In this document: one piece after another, positions 45,490-56,304 of the stretch
How the letters are laid out: each line of letters begins with the position of its first letter
Numbering within the stretch: the stretch's first letter is position 1
Assembly: GCA_963745665.1 (NCBI GenBank)
Contig: CAVUYE010000002.1
Location: forward strand, 1,612,001 to 1,676,000
DNA: 64,000 nt
DNA from: Bog-473 sp963745665
GTDB lineage: Bacteria; Actinomycetota; Acidimicrobiia; Acidimicrobiales; RAAP-2
Direction: 5' to 3'
Translations under genes and position numbers: made by a program
The notes under the pieces: generated by a model
Seen by the model: the letters and a program-made list of their open reading frames with translations, nothing else
Databases searched by the model: none
What the model was told of the DNA's origin: nothing

Positions 45490-46242
45490 TCATGGGATCC
45501 CTCCGTCGACGCGCAGGATGGCGCCGGATGTGTACGACGACGCGTCGGTGGCGAAGTAGAGCGCGGCACCGACGATCTCGTCGGGCTCGCCCGCCCGCCC
45601 GAGCGCGTGGTGGGGCAGTCCGCGCTCGCGTGCGGCCGGGCCCCAGGAGTTCTCGGCGATGTCGGTGAGGAACGGGCCGGCCATGATGCAGTTGACCCGC
45701 ACCGACGGGCCGAAGGCCTTGGCGAAGCCCTCGGTCAGCGTGTTCAGGCCCGACTTGGCGGCGTCGTAGGGCAACATGTCGGGGGCGGGACGGAGCGAGC
45801 CGGTGCTCGAGACGTTGATGATGGATCCACCATACGGGCCGTCCGCCATCCTCGTGCCGACGAGCGCGGTGAGCCGGAACGGCCCTTTCAGGTTCACGCC
45901 GATGACCTTGTCCCACAGCTCCTCGCTGACCGAGGTCAGATCGGGGTAGAGCGGCGACATGCCGGCGTTGTTCACCAGCACGTCGACCCGCCCGAAGGTG
46001 GCGTAGGCCTGCTCCACCAGGCCGTCGATCTCGTCCCAGTGCCCGACGTGGCAGGCCACCGCCAGCGCGCGCCGGCCCTTGGCCTCGACCTCGGCCGCCA
46101 CCGCCCGGCAGGCGTCGAGCTTGCGGCTGGTGACGACGACGTCGGCCCCGGCGTCGGCGAAGGCCAGCACCATGGAACGCCCGAGCCCCCGGCTGCCGCC
46201 GGTCACCAGCGCGACCTTGCCGGACAGCGGTCCGTCCGTCAT
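45490..46242 (-). CDS. Short-chain dehydrogenase/reductase
   Basis: The protein has 250 residues and is intact. The NAD(P) motif is VALVTGGSRGLGRSM, then NNAGMSPLYPD, the Ser in NVSSTGSL, YDAAKSGL with Tyr and Lys, and the C-terminal YTSGAILRVDGGIP. The neighbouring M20 peptidase stop overlaps its start (gene order peptidase, then SDR). Substrate is unknown. Confidence 0.92.
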   Translation of the reverse strand: MTDGPLSGKVALVTGGSRGLGRSMVLAFADAGADVVVTSRKLDACRAVAAEVEAKGRRALAVACHVGHWDEIDGLVEQAYATFGRVDVLVNNAGMSPLYPDLTSVSEELWDKVIGVNLKGPFRLTALVGTRMADGPYGGSIINVSSTGSLRPAPDMLPYDAAKSGLNTLTEGFAKAFGPSVRVNCIMAGPFLTDIAENSWGPAARERGLPHHALGRAGEPDEIVGAALYFATDASSYTSGAILRVDGGIP

Positions 46243-47604
46243 CGGACCAGCTCGGCCACGGCCTGTGTGACGGCCTTGCCCATCGGGATGTGCAGCGACT
46301 CGTTTGGCCCGTGGGCGTTGGAGTGCGGCCCGAGGACGCCGGTCGCCACGAACTGCGTGCCGGGGAAGCCGCGCTGCAGGTCGGCCAGGAACGGGATGGA
46401 GCCCCCCTCGCCGACGTAGCCGTGCGGGCGGCCGAAGCGCTCTTCGGACACGGTGGACAGCGTCGCGGCGATGTCGGGATCGAGCGGCGGGGCGATCCAC
46501 CCCTGGGCGGCGGCCTCCAGGTCGATGGTGATGTGCGCTCCTTCGTCGGTCCGGAGGGCGGAGATCAGGGCATCGGTGGCCACCTGCGCGTCGACGTCGG
46601 GCGGGAGGCGCAGCGAGAACTTCAGCGTCGTCGAGGGCCGCAGCACGTTGCCGCCGTCCCGCGGCTTGGGCAGCCCGTCGGCGCCCGTCACCTCGAGGGC
46701 GGCCCCCCAGGTCCGCGCCGCCAGGCGGTCGACGGGGTCCGGCGTGAGCAGGTGCAGCCCGTCGACGATCGGGGCCGCGCTGTCGGGGAACTCGGCCGCC
46801 AGCGCGGTGAGGTTGGCCCGGTGCGCGTCGGGCATCCCCGCCCCCAGCAATTCCGGCAGGAGGATGCGGCCATCCGTCTCGTCCTCTATCTGCGACAACA
46901 TGCGGCGCAGGATGCGGAACGAGGACGGCACCACGCCGCCGCCCTGCCCGCTGTGGATGCCCTCGGTCAGCACGTCGACCTTCACCGTGGCGACGACGTT
47001 GCCCCGCAGCGACGACGTCAACCACAGGCGGTCGTAGCTGAGCCCACCCGAATCGAGGCAGATGACGAGCCGGGGCGTGCCGATGCGCTCCGTCGAGGTT
47101 CTCCAGGTGCGCGGCGAGGTCGGGGCTGCCGCTCTCCTCGCTCGCCTCAATGAGGACGAGCACGCGGCCCTGCCCGCCGCCCGCCGCCACCAGACCCGTC
47201 ACGGCGGCGAACGTCGCGTAGCCGTCGTCCGCCGTCCCCCGGCCGTAGAGGAGGTCGCCCTCGCGTACCGGTTCCCACGGCCCCAGCCCGCTGCGCCACG
47301 CGCCGAGCGGCGGCTGCTTGTCCATGTGGCCGTACATGACGATCGGATCTCCGGTGCCGCCGTTGTCGATCAGCAGCAACGGGGTGCGGCCCGGCAGCGT
47401 GATGATCTCGACCGTCAGGGCGCGGTCCTGGTCGTGCACCCACGTCGCCAGCAGCTCGGCCGCCGCCGCGATGGCACCGCGCTCCTCCCAGTCCGGGTCG
47501 AAGGCGGGGGAGAGGCAGGGGATCCGCGTGTACTCGCTCAGGGCGGGGAGGATCCGCTCCTCCCAGGCGGCGTCGATGTCGATGTCGAGAGCGGAGCCGG
47601 TCAC
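46239..47604 (-). CDS. M20-family metallopeptidase, one frameshift
   Basis: The family splits dipeptides or N-acyl amino acids with two metal ions. Motifs are IVMYGHMDKQPP (His, Asp), LYGRGTADDGYA (Asp), LIEASEESGSPDL (Glu pair) and TGVLGPHSNAHGPNESLHIP (His). Near 47090 the frame changes between HLENL and TERIGTPRLVICLDSGG, so one base is off. The GTG start overlaps the stop of the SRPBCC gene (GTGA). Total length is about 455 residues, as expected. Confidence 0.85.
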
Positions 47605-48075
47605 GATTCGATGATCTCGGCCAGCCGGTCGAGCGACTTGGACATGCCGATCGCGGTGTGCTGGCCGATCTTCGGGCTCTTCAGGAAGAAGGCCTGCTTG
47701 TCCTCGCTGAGGTCCCAGGACTCGGTCACCTTGGTCCCGCCGTCGACGGGCTCGAGCTCGTAGCGCCAGATGCGCCCGCCGAGGAAGCGGCCCAAAGGCC
47801 CCGCCAGCACGGTCTGCCAGGCGATGCGGCGGTCCTGCTCGAACTCCACCACGGTGTTGGACACGGTGTAGGGCACCCCCATCTTCATCGACATGCCGAA
47901 CGTCGAGCCCAGCGTCAGGTGCTGTGCGGCGCCGTCCTTGGCCTTGACCAGCTGGCCCGAGCCGTCGATCTCGGGGTGACGGGTGGCGTCGGCCAACACG
48001 GCGAACAGGGCGGACGGGCGGCGCCTCGATGACGCGGTCCACGCTGACCACGGTGTGCTGCGCGCTCTGCGCCAT
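47601..48075 (-). CDS. SRPBCC-family protein, one frameshift
   Basis: This START-like ligand-binding protein begins AQSAQHTVVSVDRVIEAPP in one frame and continues from about 48010 as LADATRHPEIDGSGQLV, GVPYTVSNTVVEFEQDRRIAW and GTKVTESWDLSE. One base too many explains the change. GGAGGT precedes the ATG. Such proteins bind lipids, polyketides or other hydrophobic molecules. Confidence 0.8.
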
Positions 48076-48110
48076 GAATGACCTCCGGTTCGGTGACGTC
48101 GACGGGGAGA

Positions 48111-48467
48111 CTAGATGGCGTGCGCCACCAGGTCGCCCAGCTGCACCCACTCCAGGGTGGCGGCGTGGGTGGCGGCCAGCACGACCGGCGGCGCCATGCC
48201 GGCCTCGAACGCCTCCTGCCAGCGAGGTGCGCAGAGGCACCACTGGTCGCCGGGCTGCAGGCCGGCGAAGCCGAATTCGGGATGGGGCGTCGACAGGTCG
48301 TTGCCGACCGACGCCGAGAAGGCCAGGAACTCGGCCGTGACCCTGGTGCAGACCGTGTGCACGCCGACGTCCTCGGCGCCGGTGTTGCAGCAGCCGTCGC
48401 GGTAGAAGCCGGTGACCGGGTCGAAGTTGCAGGGCTCGAGGGTTTCGCCGAGGACGTTCTGGGCCAT
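48111..48467 (-). CDS. DUF2237-family protein
   Basis: The protein has 118 residues and is intact. QNVLGETLEPCNFDPVTGFY, the Cys pair RDGCCNTG, HTVCTRVT and GDQWCLCAPRW are diagnostic of DUF2237, and the C-terminal Leu-rich end with HAATLEW fits. Function is unknown; the many Cys could bind metal. Confidence 0.85.
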   Translation of the reverse strand: MAQNVLGETLEPCNFDPVTGFYRDGCCNTGAEDVGVHTVCTRVTAEFLAFSASVGNDLSTPHPEFGFAGLQPGDQWCLCAPRWQEAFEAGMAPPVVLAATHAATLEWVQLGDLVAHAI

Positions 48468-48560
48468 GGCCCATTTGACCACGACCCGGGTCCCACGCCA
48501 CAAACGGCCTGGTGCGGTTCCGCGCCCGTCGTCGGTCGGGACGCCGGACGTCGTGAGCGG

Positions 48561-49258
48561 TCAGGGTCCCTCGACGGGGGTGCCGCCGAAACGGTCGACC
48601 CAGGCGAAGGAGCGCACGGGCGCACGTGTCAGGTGGCGCGGCACGGCGCGACGGGACGGCCGAGGACGACGAGGGCGGCCACGGCCACGGTGTCGGGGAT
48701 GCCGAACAGTGCGCGCACGTCGTCCTCGCGCCGCACCGGCATGGTGGTCATGACGCCGCCGAGGCCCTCGGTCCGGGCGGCCAGCAGCAGGCTCCAGACG
48801 AAGGGGTAGATGGAGGCACCGCCGGCGAAGGTGTAGCGGGGCAGGTCGCGGTCGACGGCGGCGAGCGCGGACAGGTCGGCCAGGACGAGGAGGAGGGCGG
48901 GCGCGGTATCGAGCGTCTCGGCGAAGCCGGGAGCGGCGGCTCCCGCCTCGGCGAACGGCGCCGCGCTGGCGATGGCCGCCGCCTCGGCGGCCCGGTCGGT
49001 CACCGGCGCCCAGGGCACCAGTCCGGCCGTCACCATGGCCAGGTACTCGTACCATCCGCTGAGGTACAGGTCGCGCAGCGCGGTCCGGGCTGGCGGGATC
49101 CTTCACGACGATGACCCGCCAGCCCTGCCGGTTGCCGCCGCTCGGCGCGAAGCGGGCGGTGTCGAGCAGCCGGGCCAGCACCTCGTCGTCGACGGGCTCG
49201 GGGTGGAACGGCGGGCGGCGCCGGTGCTGCGCAGCGTGTCGACGAGGTCGAGGTCCAC
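48561..49258 (-). pseudogene. Nitroreductase-family protein, several frameshifts
   Basis: Pieces in order are LDLVDTLRSTGAARR, EVLARLLDTARFAPSGGNRQ (FMN-binding start), then AGLVPWAPVTDRAAEAAAIAS, LPRYTFAGGASIYPFVWSLL, GLGGVMTTMPVRREDDVRA and HLTRAPVRSFAWVDRFGG. Frame changes are near 49215, 49085 and 48640. All conserved blocks remain, so one FMN-dependent oxidoreductase of about 230 residues is likely. It is divergent from the nitronate monooxygenase gene. Confidence 0.75.
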
Positions 49259-49307
49259 GGGAGGTCCACCGTAGCGGCCGGTGGGCGCGGTGGGTAAGAG
49301 TGCGGGA

Positions 49308-50393
49308 GTGAGCCCACCGATCGGTCGAACCCCTCGGCCTCCCCGGTCGGTGGGCTCCCCGGTGGCGCGCACTGTCCCGCTGGCCGCTCGTCGTGGCGCC
49401 CATGGCCGGGGGGCCGTCGACGGTCGACCTGGTGGTGGCGGGCGCCGCGGCCGGCGCGTTGGGCTTCCTGGCCGGCGGCTACAAGACGCGCGGCCGTCCT
49501 GGCGGAGGAGATGGCGGGCGTCCGGGCCGCCGGCGTCGACACGTTCGGCGTCAACCTCTTCGTCCCGGGCGACCCGACGGCCGATCGTCCCGAGGGCCTG
49601 GCCGCCTACGTCTGGCGCGGCTCGAGCCCGACGCCGCCGCCCTCGGGGTGGCGCTGGGCGAGGCGCCGTGGGACGACGACGACTACCCGGCCAAGGTCGA
49701 GGCCGTCCTGGCCGCGCCGCCCGCGGTGGTCAGCTTCACCTTCGGCATCCCCGCGGTCGACGTCATCCGCGCCCTGCAGGCGGCGGGGACCGCCGTCCTC
49801 CTCACGGTGACGACGCCGGAGGAGGCGTCCGTGGCGCTGCGGGCGGCGACCCGACGCGCTGGCCCTGCAGGGCGCCGAGGCCGGCGCCCACCGGGGCAGC
49901 CTGGTCAACGCCGACCGCCCGGACCAGGACCGGCCGGTGCGGGCGCTCCTGGCCGCCGTCCGCCGGCGCACGCTGGTGCCTCTGGTCGCCGCCGGTGGGG
50001 TGGGCGGCCCCGAGGACGTGGCCGACCTGCTGGCCCGGGGGGCCGACCTGGTCCAGGCCGGCACGGCCTTCCTGCGTTGCCCCGAGAGCGGCGCGCCGGC
50101 AGCTGCAGAAGGACGCCCTCGGCGTCCGGCGCGTTCGGGCGGACCGCCGTCACCCGCGCCTTCAGCGGCCGGCGGGCGCGTGCGCTCGTCAACGCCATGG
50201 TGGAGGACCACCCGGACGCGCCCGCCGCCTACCCCGAGATCAACAACGCCACCCGGCCGCTGCGCGCCGCGGCCGCCCGCGCCGGCGACCCGCGCCACAT
50301 GAGCCTGTACGCCGGGACGGGGTTCGCACCGGCGCCGAGGCCCGTCCGGCGGCCGAGGTGGTCGAGCGGCTGCTGTCGGGAGTGCGGCGGTGA
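49308..50393 (+). pseudogene. Nitronate monooxygenase-like protein, several frameshifts
   Basis: Blocks occur in changing frames: APMAGGPSTVDLVVAGAAAG with GFLAGGYKT, then AGVDTFGVNLFVPGDP, AVVSFTFGIPAVDVIRALQA, LVPLVAAGGVGGPEDVADLL, LVQAGTAFLRCPESG and AFSGRRARALVNAMVE to LYAGTGF. Frame changes lie near 49495, 49620, 49850, 50090, 50130 and 50320. These are the FMN/TIM-barrel motifs of the 2-nitropropane dioxygenase family. The start is uncertain; a TAAGAG box lies close before the GTG at 49308. Confidence 0.7.
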
Positions 50394-50396
50394 GCG

Positions 50397-50883
50397 GTGA
50401 GCGGCCGCCAGACGAAGACGATCGAGTTCACGCCGCCCGACGTCGGCGCTGTCGCCGACGCGCTGCGGACGCTGCGCGCCGCCGGCAGCGGCTGGATCAA
50501 CCTGATGCCCGGGATCGACGAGGAGGCGTCCGACGTGCACCCCCGGGCCGGGCTCTTCGCCTTCTTCGGGAACAACGCGGCGCCGGTGACGATGACCACG
50601 CTGATGCCACCCAAGAAGGACCGGCAGCGACGACCGAGGGGCTGACGATCGGCGTCATGCATCCCACCGGAGGCAAGGCCGTGGCGCGACTGGCCGAGGC
50701 GGGCGTGGCCGTGCCCGACGGATGGGTCGTGCGCCAGGACCACGCCCGCCGGGGCCTGCTGGTGCAGACCCCGGTGGAGGTGACCGAGCCCGACGTCGTC
50801 TGGCCTGGTCGGTGCGGGCCGGCACCGCGCTGTGCCGGGCCGAGATGACCGGCCGCTGGCGGGCCGTGGTCTACCTTCCCTGA
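50397..50883 (+). pseudogene. Hypothetical protein, two frameshifts
   Basis: The frame starts RQTKTIEFTPPDVGAVADAL and has INLMPGIDEEASD, then moves near 50615 to TIGVMHPTGGKAVARLAEAG and near 50805 to RAGTALCRAEMTGRWRAVVY. No family is recognised. It follows the nitronate monooxygenase gene directly. Confidence 0.55.
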
Positions 50884-50946
50884 GCGCGTCCGCTGGACTG
50901 GAGGTCCCGCCGCGGCGGGCGCGACGTCCGGGTGGCTCCGTCCGCC

Positions 50947-51249
50947 TCAGTCCCGCCGGGCGTGTTTGCCGGGAGGGACCTCGGCGTCGACGACGTCGGA
51001 ACCCCCGGGAGGGTCGGCGGAGTCGGCGGCTTGCGCACTGTCAACGGCCGGCGGGACGACGTCGGCAACGTCCGGCTCCTTTTGGCAGGCGGGGCACGGA
51101 TTCAATACCTGGTCCCAGACCGCGCCCGGCAACGCCTTCATGGGCTGCGTGGAACGCGCGCAGAGCGTCTCACCGGGCGCTCCCTCGAGGTGCCACGTCC
51201 GCAGACGGCCTATGTCCGTCTGCTGCACCCATACGCACCGGGCCGTCAT
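50947..51249 (-). CDS. Small hypothetical protein with CxxC motif
   Basis: The protein has 100 residues and is intact. The N-terminal half has TARCVWVQQTDIGRLRTWHL and NPCPACQKEPD, with one CPAC pair that may bind zinc; the tail is acidic and low-complexity. The ATG has TAACCT exactly six bases upstream (51256-51261), so it is probably leaderless. Confidence 0.6.
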   Translation of the reverse strand: MTARCVWVQQTDIGRLRTWHLEGAPGETLCARSTQPMKALPGAVWDQVLNPCPACQKEPDVADVVPPAVDSAQAADSADPPGGSDVVDAEVPPGKHARRD

Positions 51250-51358
51250 GCCGTCAGGTTACGGGCACGCCGGGAAGCGGAGGCCGTCGCCAATTCGTCT
51301 GCCCGGCCGTGCACGCTCGTGATCAGGTCGTTCCACGTCTCGTCGCGTGACCCCTTGG

Positions 51359-51364
51359 TAGCTT
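51359..51364 (+). promoter_or_regulatory. -10 box of the APH-like gene
   Basis: TAGCTT lies exactly six bases before the ATG, with the same sequence as the box before the first sulfatase. Confidence 0.5.
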
Positions 51365-51370
51365 CCGCGG

Positions 51371-52452
51371 ATGGCCACGGGAACCGAACGCGACGATGCG
51401 GCACTCGAGGCGGGGTTGCGGCGCTGGGTCGCGGCGCATGCCGAAGTCGTGCGCGCCATGGCGGGCCCCGGCGGAGCGGAGAGTGCGGCCGGGGTGGCGC
51501 GTGGGGATGGCGCGCCGCTCAGCCTGGTGGCCCTGGCCCACGCCGAGGGCGGGCAGGCCAACGAGACGATCCTCGTCGACCTCGGTCCCTCCCATCCCGG
51601 GCATGGTGGTGCGTCTGCCGCCACTCGAGCCCACGTTCCCGGACTACGACCTCGGGCCGCAGGCGCTGGTCCAGAACGTCGTCGCCGCCACAGGCGTGCC
51701 GGCGCCGGCGCCGGCGGTGGTCGTGACCGATCCCGCAGTGGATCGGCTCGCCCTTCCTGGCCATGCCCCGCGTGGTGGGCGACATCCCGGGCCCGGCCCC
51801 GTTCTTCGACCCCTACGTGCGTGACGCCGGGCCCGCGCTGCCAGCGCGTCATGCACGACCAGCTGCTCGACACGTGGCCGACGTCCATGCCGTCGATTGG
51901 GAGGCCGGCGACCTCGGCGCCGTCGTTGCCGGGGGTGCAGCTCCGCGACGCGGTGGAGCGCTGGGTGGCGTATGTGGAGTGGTCGTCGGAGGGCGACCCG
52001 TTGCCGGCGCTGGAGCAGGCACTCGACTGGTGCGCGCGCCACGTGCCGGCCGAGCGCGCCACCGTCCTGCTGTGGGGCGACGTGCGACTGGGGAACCTCG
52101 TCTTCGACCCCGAGCGGCGGCGTCACCGCCGTGCTCGATTGGGACCTGGCGTCGCTCGGCCCGCGGGAGATGGATCTCGGTTGGCACCTCGGCCTCGAGT
52201 TCATGATGGAGGCGTTGTTCGGCGGGCGCCTGCCCGGCTTCCCCGGCGCGACCGAGGCGCTGGAGCGCTACGAGCAGTCGCACCGGGTACGAGGTGAGGG
52301 ATCTGGCCTGGCACGAGGTCTTCGCGCTGGCGCGCGCCCTGGCCATCAACGACCGCCACCAGCGCATCACCGGCGACACGCGCCGGCGTGAGAACCCGAT
52401 GGGCGACATCCTGCTGGCGCGCCTGCAGGCGGCCTCGGCCGAGGCGGGATGA
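51371..52452 (+). pseudogene. APH-like phosphotransferase, several frameshifts
   Basis: This is a member of the aminoglycoside-phosphotransferase-like group often found near acyl-CoA dehydrogenases. In order the blocks are EGGQANETILVDLG, VVRLPPLEPTFPDYDLGPQA, MPRVVGDIPGPAPFFDPYV, the catalytic loop LLWGDVRLGNLVFD, VLDWDLASLGPREMDLGW with the metal Asp, and DRHQRITGDTRRRENPMGD. Frame changes lie near 51600, 51750, 51835, 52115 and 52290. The substrate is not an antibiotic with any certainty. Confidence 0.75.
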
Positions 52453-52472
52453 GGCGGCACGGCGGCTCGGTG

Positions 52473-53649
52473 TCAGGCGATGGGATCGAGCAGCGAGAAG
52501 CCCATGACGCCGGCCTTGGCCACCTCGTAGCAGAGCGTGTCGTAGGGCTCGACCAGGCCGTAGGTCACCTCGCCGTCGCACGTGACGCGGCAGTGGTGCT
52601 GGTCCTGCCCGGCCAGCCGGCTGCGGACGTCGGGGTCGTTCACGTCGAAGGTCTCGCCGTGGACGACGACCTCGTCGCCGGTGGCGACCGGCATGCCGTG
52701 CCAGATGTCGCCGTCGGGCGTGCCCGCCGTTGGGACCTCCGTACATGCCGCAGCGGAGGAAGGCGATCTGGTTGCCGAGCCGCTCGAACGACATGGTCTT
52801 GACCGCGCCGTCGGCGAACACGAGGTCGACCTCGCCGCTGTGCAGCAGGTTGGTCTCGGGCTCGAAGCGCATCCGGTGCACGCGCCGGGCCAGCGTCCCG
52901 CTGCGCTTGCGGGCGTCGCCGAGGTTGTAGAGCACGTGGTCGCCCCAGATGCCGAAGTCCTCGAACTCGACCCACTCGCCGCTGTGCGGGTGCTGCATCC
53001 CCATGTAGCGACCGGGCCCGCCGACACCGTCGCGGGTGCCCCAGTGATGGTCGCGGGTGCCGAGGTGGGTGGCCGCCGCGAGTTCGAAGCGCTCGCCGTG
53101 CGCCTCGACCCACCCCTCCTGGCGACCGAAGCCGTCGTAGCCGGCGACCGGGCTGACGGCGCGTCCGCCGACGATCATGCCGGCACCGAGTTGGCGGAAC
53201 ACGGGGCGCTTCGTATCGAGCCAGGTGATGTCGTAGGCGATGCCGTGCTCGGTGGGGTCGAGCGTCAGCCGCCACTGCCGGAAGGCCTCGACCACCTCGA
53301 AGTGGAAGGGGCCGATCGTCATGTCCATCCGGTCCGTCGGGCAGCGTGTGTGGGCCCGCACGGTGGTGTGACGCCCGCGCACGTTGACGATGGCGAAGGC
53401 CTCCGCCGTGCCGAGGTTCGGGTAGAAGGCGAGGCCGATGACGACCAGCAGCTCACCGACCTTGTCCTGGCAGGTGAACCACACGCGCTCGTAGGCCTGG
53501 GCGTCGGGTGTCCACATGACGCGCACCGGATAGGGCGCGTTGTGGATCAGGAACTCGTCGAGGCCCGAGAGCGGGGCGTGCTCGGCCGAGGCCGGGTAGG
53601 GCGAGGCGCCGGGGCTCCGGCCGGCGCCCGGCTCAGGGGGTGTCGTCAC
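52473..53649 (-). CDS. Conserved hypothetical protein, one frameshift
   Basis: The protein is about 390 residues long. Blocks include EFLIHNAPYPVRVMWTPDAQ, IGPFHFEVVEAFRQWRLTLD, IAYDITWLDTKRPVFRQLG, GTRDHHWGTRDGVGGPG and FERLGNQIAFLRCGM. Near 52730 the frame changes to DGDIWHGMPVATGDEV and on to the end. The His/Trp-rich central part (DHHWGTRD) resembles the hydroxysteroid-type hypothetical proteins often next to P450 and acyl-CoA genes in actinobacteria; no function assigned. It is divergent from the P450 gene. Confidence 0.6.
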
Positions 53650-53703
53650 GCGCCGGCGATCGACGTGTACTGCGAGGGAGGACGTCCGCACCGCTGAGCA
53701 CAG

Positions 53704-53709
53704 TACGCT
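53704..53709 (+). promoter_or_regulatory. -10 box of the second P450 gene
   Basis: TACGCT lies exactly six bases before the GTG start. Confidence 0.45.
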
Positions 53710-53715
53710 CGCACC

Positions 53716-54938
53716 GTGTCGCGGGGACCAGCGGGAGCACATCGACCTCGCCCGAGGTCGACCCGCGCGAGGCGGCCTTCTTCCTCCGGGACGACTACTT
53801 CGACGTGTTGGCGAGGCTCCGTGCCGAAGACCCGGTCCACGAGTGCGCCCCAGGCTTCTGGGCGGTCAGCCGCTACGAGGACATCCGGAATCTCAGCCGC
53901 GACCCGAGCCACTTCTGCTCGGGGCAGGGTGCCTTGGTCAATGACCCGCATGCGGGGGAGCGACTGCTCCGATGTCGTCCCGCTCGATCCTCCACATGGA
54001 TCCTCCCGAGCACGCCGCCTTCCGCGGGCTGGTCAACCGGCGGTTCACGCCCCGGGCCATGTCGGGCCTGGCCGAGTCGATCCGCAAGACCGCGTCGACG
54101 CTGCTCGACGCCGTCGAGGCCCGGGACGAGATCGATTTCGTCGCCGAGCTGGCGGCTCCGTTCCCGCTCATCGTGATCGCGGAGCTGCTCGGGATCGACG
54201 AGTCGGACCGGGAGGACTTCCGCGGCTGGTCGGACGCCGCCATCGAGTCGCCCGACCTGCCGCCCGACGAGACGATGGCGGCGCTCGGCGCAGCTCTCCG
54301 GCATTCATCGTCGAGCACATCCGGTCCAAACGGGATCGCCCGGGCGAGGATCTGGTCTCGCTGCTGGTGGGCAGCGAGGTCGGGGGATGCCCGCTCAGCA
54401 AGGAGGAGCTGTTCATGTTCCTCCTGACGTTGCTGGTGGCCGGGAACGAGACGACCCGGACCCTGCTGTCGGGTACGGCCGTGGTCCTGCACGAGCACCC
54501 CGACCAGCGCGCTGCGCTGGCGTCCGACCCGTCGCTGGTGCCCGGGGGAGTGGAGGAGTGCCTGCGCTGGGTCACGCCGGTCCACGCCTTCTGCCGAACC
54601 GCCACCGAGGACACCGTGGTGGCGGGCACGTCGATCCGAGCGGGCGACTACCTGTGCATGCTCTACGCCGTCGGGGAACCGCGACGAGCGGATCTTCGGG
54701 GAGGATGCGGCGTCGTTCGACGTGCGGCGACCGGCCAATCCGATGCACGTCGCCTTCGGCTTCGGCGAGCACGTGTGCCTCGGAGCGAGCCTCGCCCGCC
54801 TGGAGGCGCGGATCTTCGTGGAGGAGCTGCTCGAGCGCTTTCCGCGCTACGAGGTCACCGGAACGGCGGAGAGGGTGCCGCTCGACGACGGTCGCCGGGA
54901 TCAGGTCGCTCCCGGTGGTGCTGGCGCCCGCAGGCTGA
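53716..54938 (+). pseudogene. Cytochrome P450, several frameshifts
   Basis: Blocks in order are EVDPREAAFFLRDDYFDVLA, ILHMDPPEHAAFRGLVNRRF, LAAPFPLIVIAELLGIDESD, LLVAGNETTRTLLSG (I helix), ECLRWVTPVHAFCRT (ExxR) and FGFGEHVCLGASLARLEAR with the haem Cys. A base is missing in a GGGG run right after the GTG, and further changes lie near 53975, 54295, 54680 and 54890. Every P450 hallmark is present in some frame, so the gene is probably whole in nature. It converges with the regulator gene. Confidence 0.78.
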
Positions 54939-55940
54939 GCGGCGCCGGGACCCTGCAACACCGCCTGGCGTAGCTCGTCGAGCAGCAGCTCGACCGCCGC
55001 GGCGTCGGCACTCAGCCGCAGCCGCCCGTCATGCCGCTCGGAGCGCACCAGCCCGTTCTGCCGCAGCACCTTGACGTGCATGCTCACGGTGGGCTGGGCC
55101 AGTCGGAAGAGCAGCGCCAGCTCGCCCACCGTGCTCGGTGCGCTGGCCAGCGAGTGCAGGAGGGCCAGACGGGTGGGATCGGCCACCGCCTTGAGCCGTC
55201 GGGCCACCGATTCGGTCCGCGCCCGGGCGACGACGTCTCCCTGGCCGACACCGGTTCCGATGATGACGAGGCCGGAGACCTCTATGTACATGCTCGAGCC
55301 GAAGAACAGGCAGGGCACGAAGAGGAGCGGCTGCCCGGCCTCGACGTTGGCCAGGATCTCGGGCAGGCGCTCGTCCAGGATGTCACAGCCCTGCGGTATC
55401 AAGGCCTCCAGTGAACGTCCCCGCTCGTACTGCGCGATGACGTGGCGCCCCGCCTCCTCGAGGATGGGCAGCGCCTGTTGCCACATCTCGTCGACGGGCG
55501 CCCAGACCTCTTCGAGGAGGTCGAGGTACGACCGCAGGAGCTCAGGCGACTCGCGGAGCCGGCGGAAGCGATCGAGGAATATCTCCCGGTCCTCGGGACT
55601 CTCCGACGGCATGGCCAGGTCGAGCGGGACGGTGGCCACCGCCGCCTCGATGGCGGCCCACAGCTCGTCCGGATCGGTCGCGCTCGACCGCTCCGGCGTG
55701 CTGGGCCAGAACCTGCATCTCGGTGAAGCACATCTCCTCGGGGCAGTCGCTCCAGAAGGTGCGGACACGGTCCGCCAGGTCCTCGCGGCCCTTGAACATC
55801 TCGGCCAGCTTCGGATACCGGGCCTGCATGGAGGGGCGGGCGGCCACGGAGAGGAGCCACGAGAGATCGGTCACCAGCGAGGGAGTGGCGCTCACTGACT
55901 TCGTCCTCGGGCCGACGGTCTCTTCAGTTAACATAGGCAT
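54936..55940 (-). CDS. ArsR-type regulator with N-terminal DUF5937-like domain, frameshifted
   Basis: The N-terminal 220 residues (PSLVTDLSWLLSVAARPSM, KGREDLADRVRTFWSDCPEE, then ELWAAIEAAVATVPLDLAMP) form a sensor-like region, and the C-terminal winged helix has VADPTRLALLHSLASAPSTV and LAQPTVSMHVKVLRQNGLV. The frame changes near 55680. No stop follows in frame at the end, so the exact C-terminus, near the end of the P450 gene, is uncertain. Two ATG and one GTG could be the start. An AT-rich stretch with TATAGC precedes it. It may regulate the adjacent P450 or sulfatase genes. Confidence 0.7.
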
Positions 55941-56052
55941 AGAGCTATATTAGGATATTCTTGAATTCATGTCAACTATCGGTTAGTAGTTGGATGCTCG
56001 TTGGGTGGGATTTGTGATGGACGAAGCAGACTGAAGCGAGCGAGGTGAACGG

Positions 56053-56304
56053 ATGATCCAGACGAGGGCAGTGCAGTCGCAGGCCGACGCCCACCGGCGG
56101 GATCTGATGGCTTCGGCGGGACTCGCGGCGGAGCGGGCCGCCGGCAGGCGATGCAGAGTCGAGGCCGCCACGATGCAGCGCTCGGCCACCGGACTCCCGG
56201 TACCCGGTGGCCGAGCAGTGCACCGGGCCGTGGCGCCGCGCCTCGGGGCCTGGTTGATCGAGTTCGGGACGAAGCTCGGAGGAGCGACGATCCGCACGTC
56301 TTGA
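56053..56304 (+). CDS. Small hypothetical protein
   Basis: The 83-residue frame has a helical N-terminus and the C-terminal segment RLGAWLIEFGTKLGGATIRT, which reads like a short amphipathic or membrane-touching helix. It is divergent from the regulator gene. No family or clear ribosome site is seen; moderate to low support. Confidence 0.45.
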   Translation: MIQTRAVQSQADAHRRDLMASAGLAAERAAGRRCRVEAATMQRSATGLPVPGGRAVHRAVAPRLGAWLIEFGTKLGGATIRTS

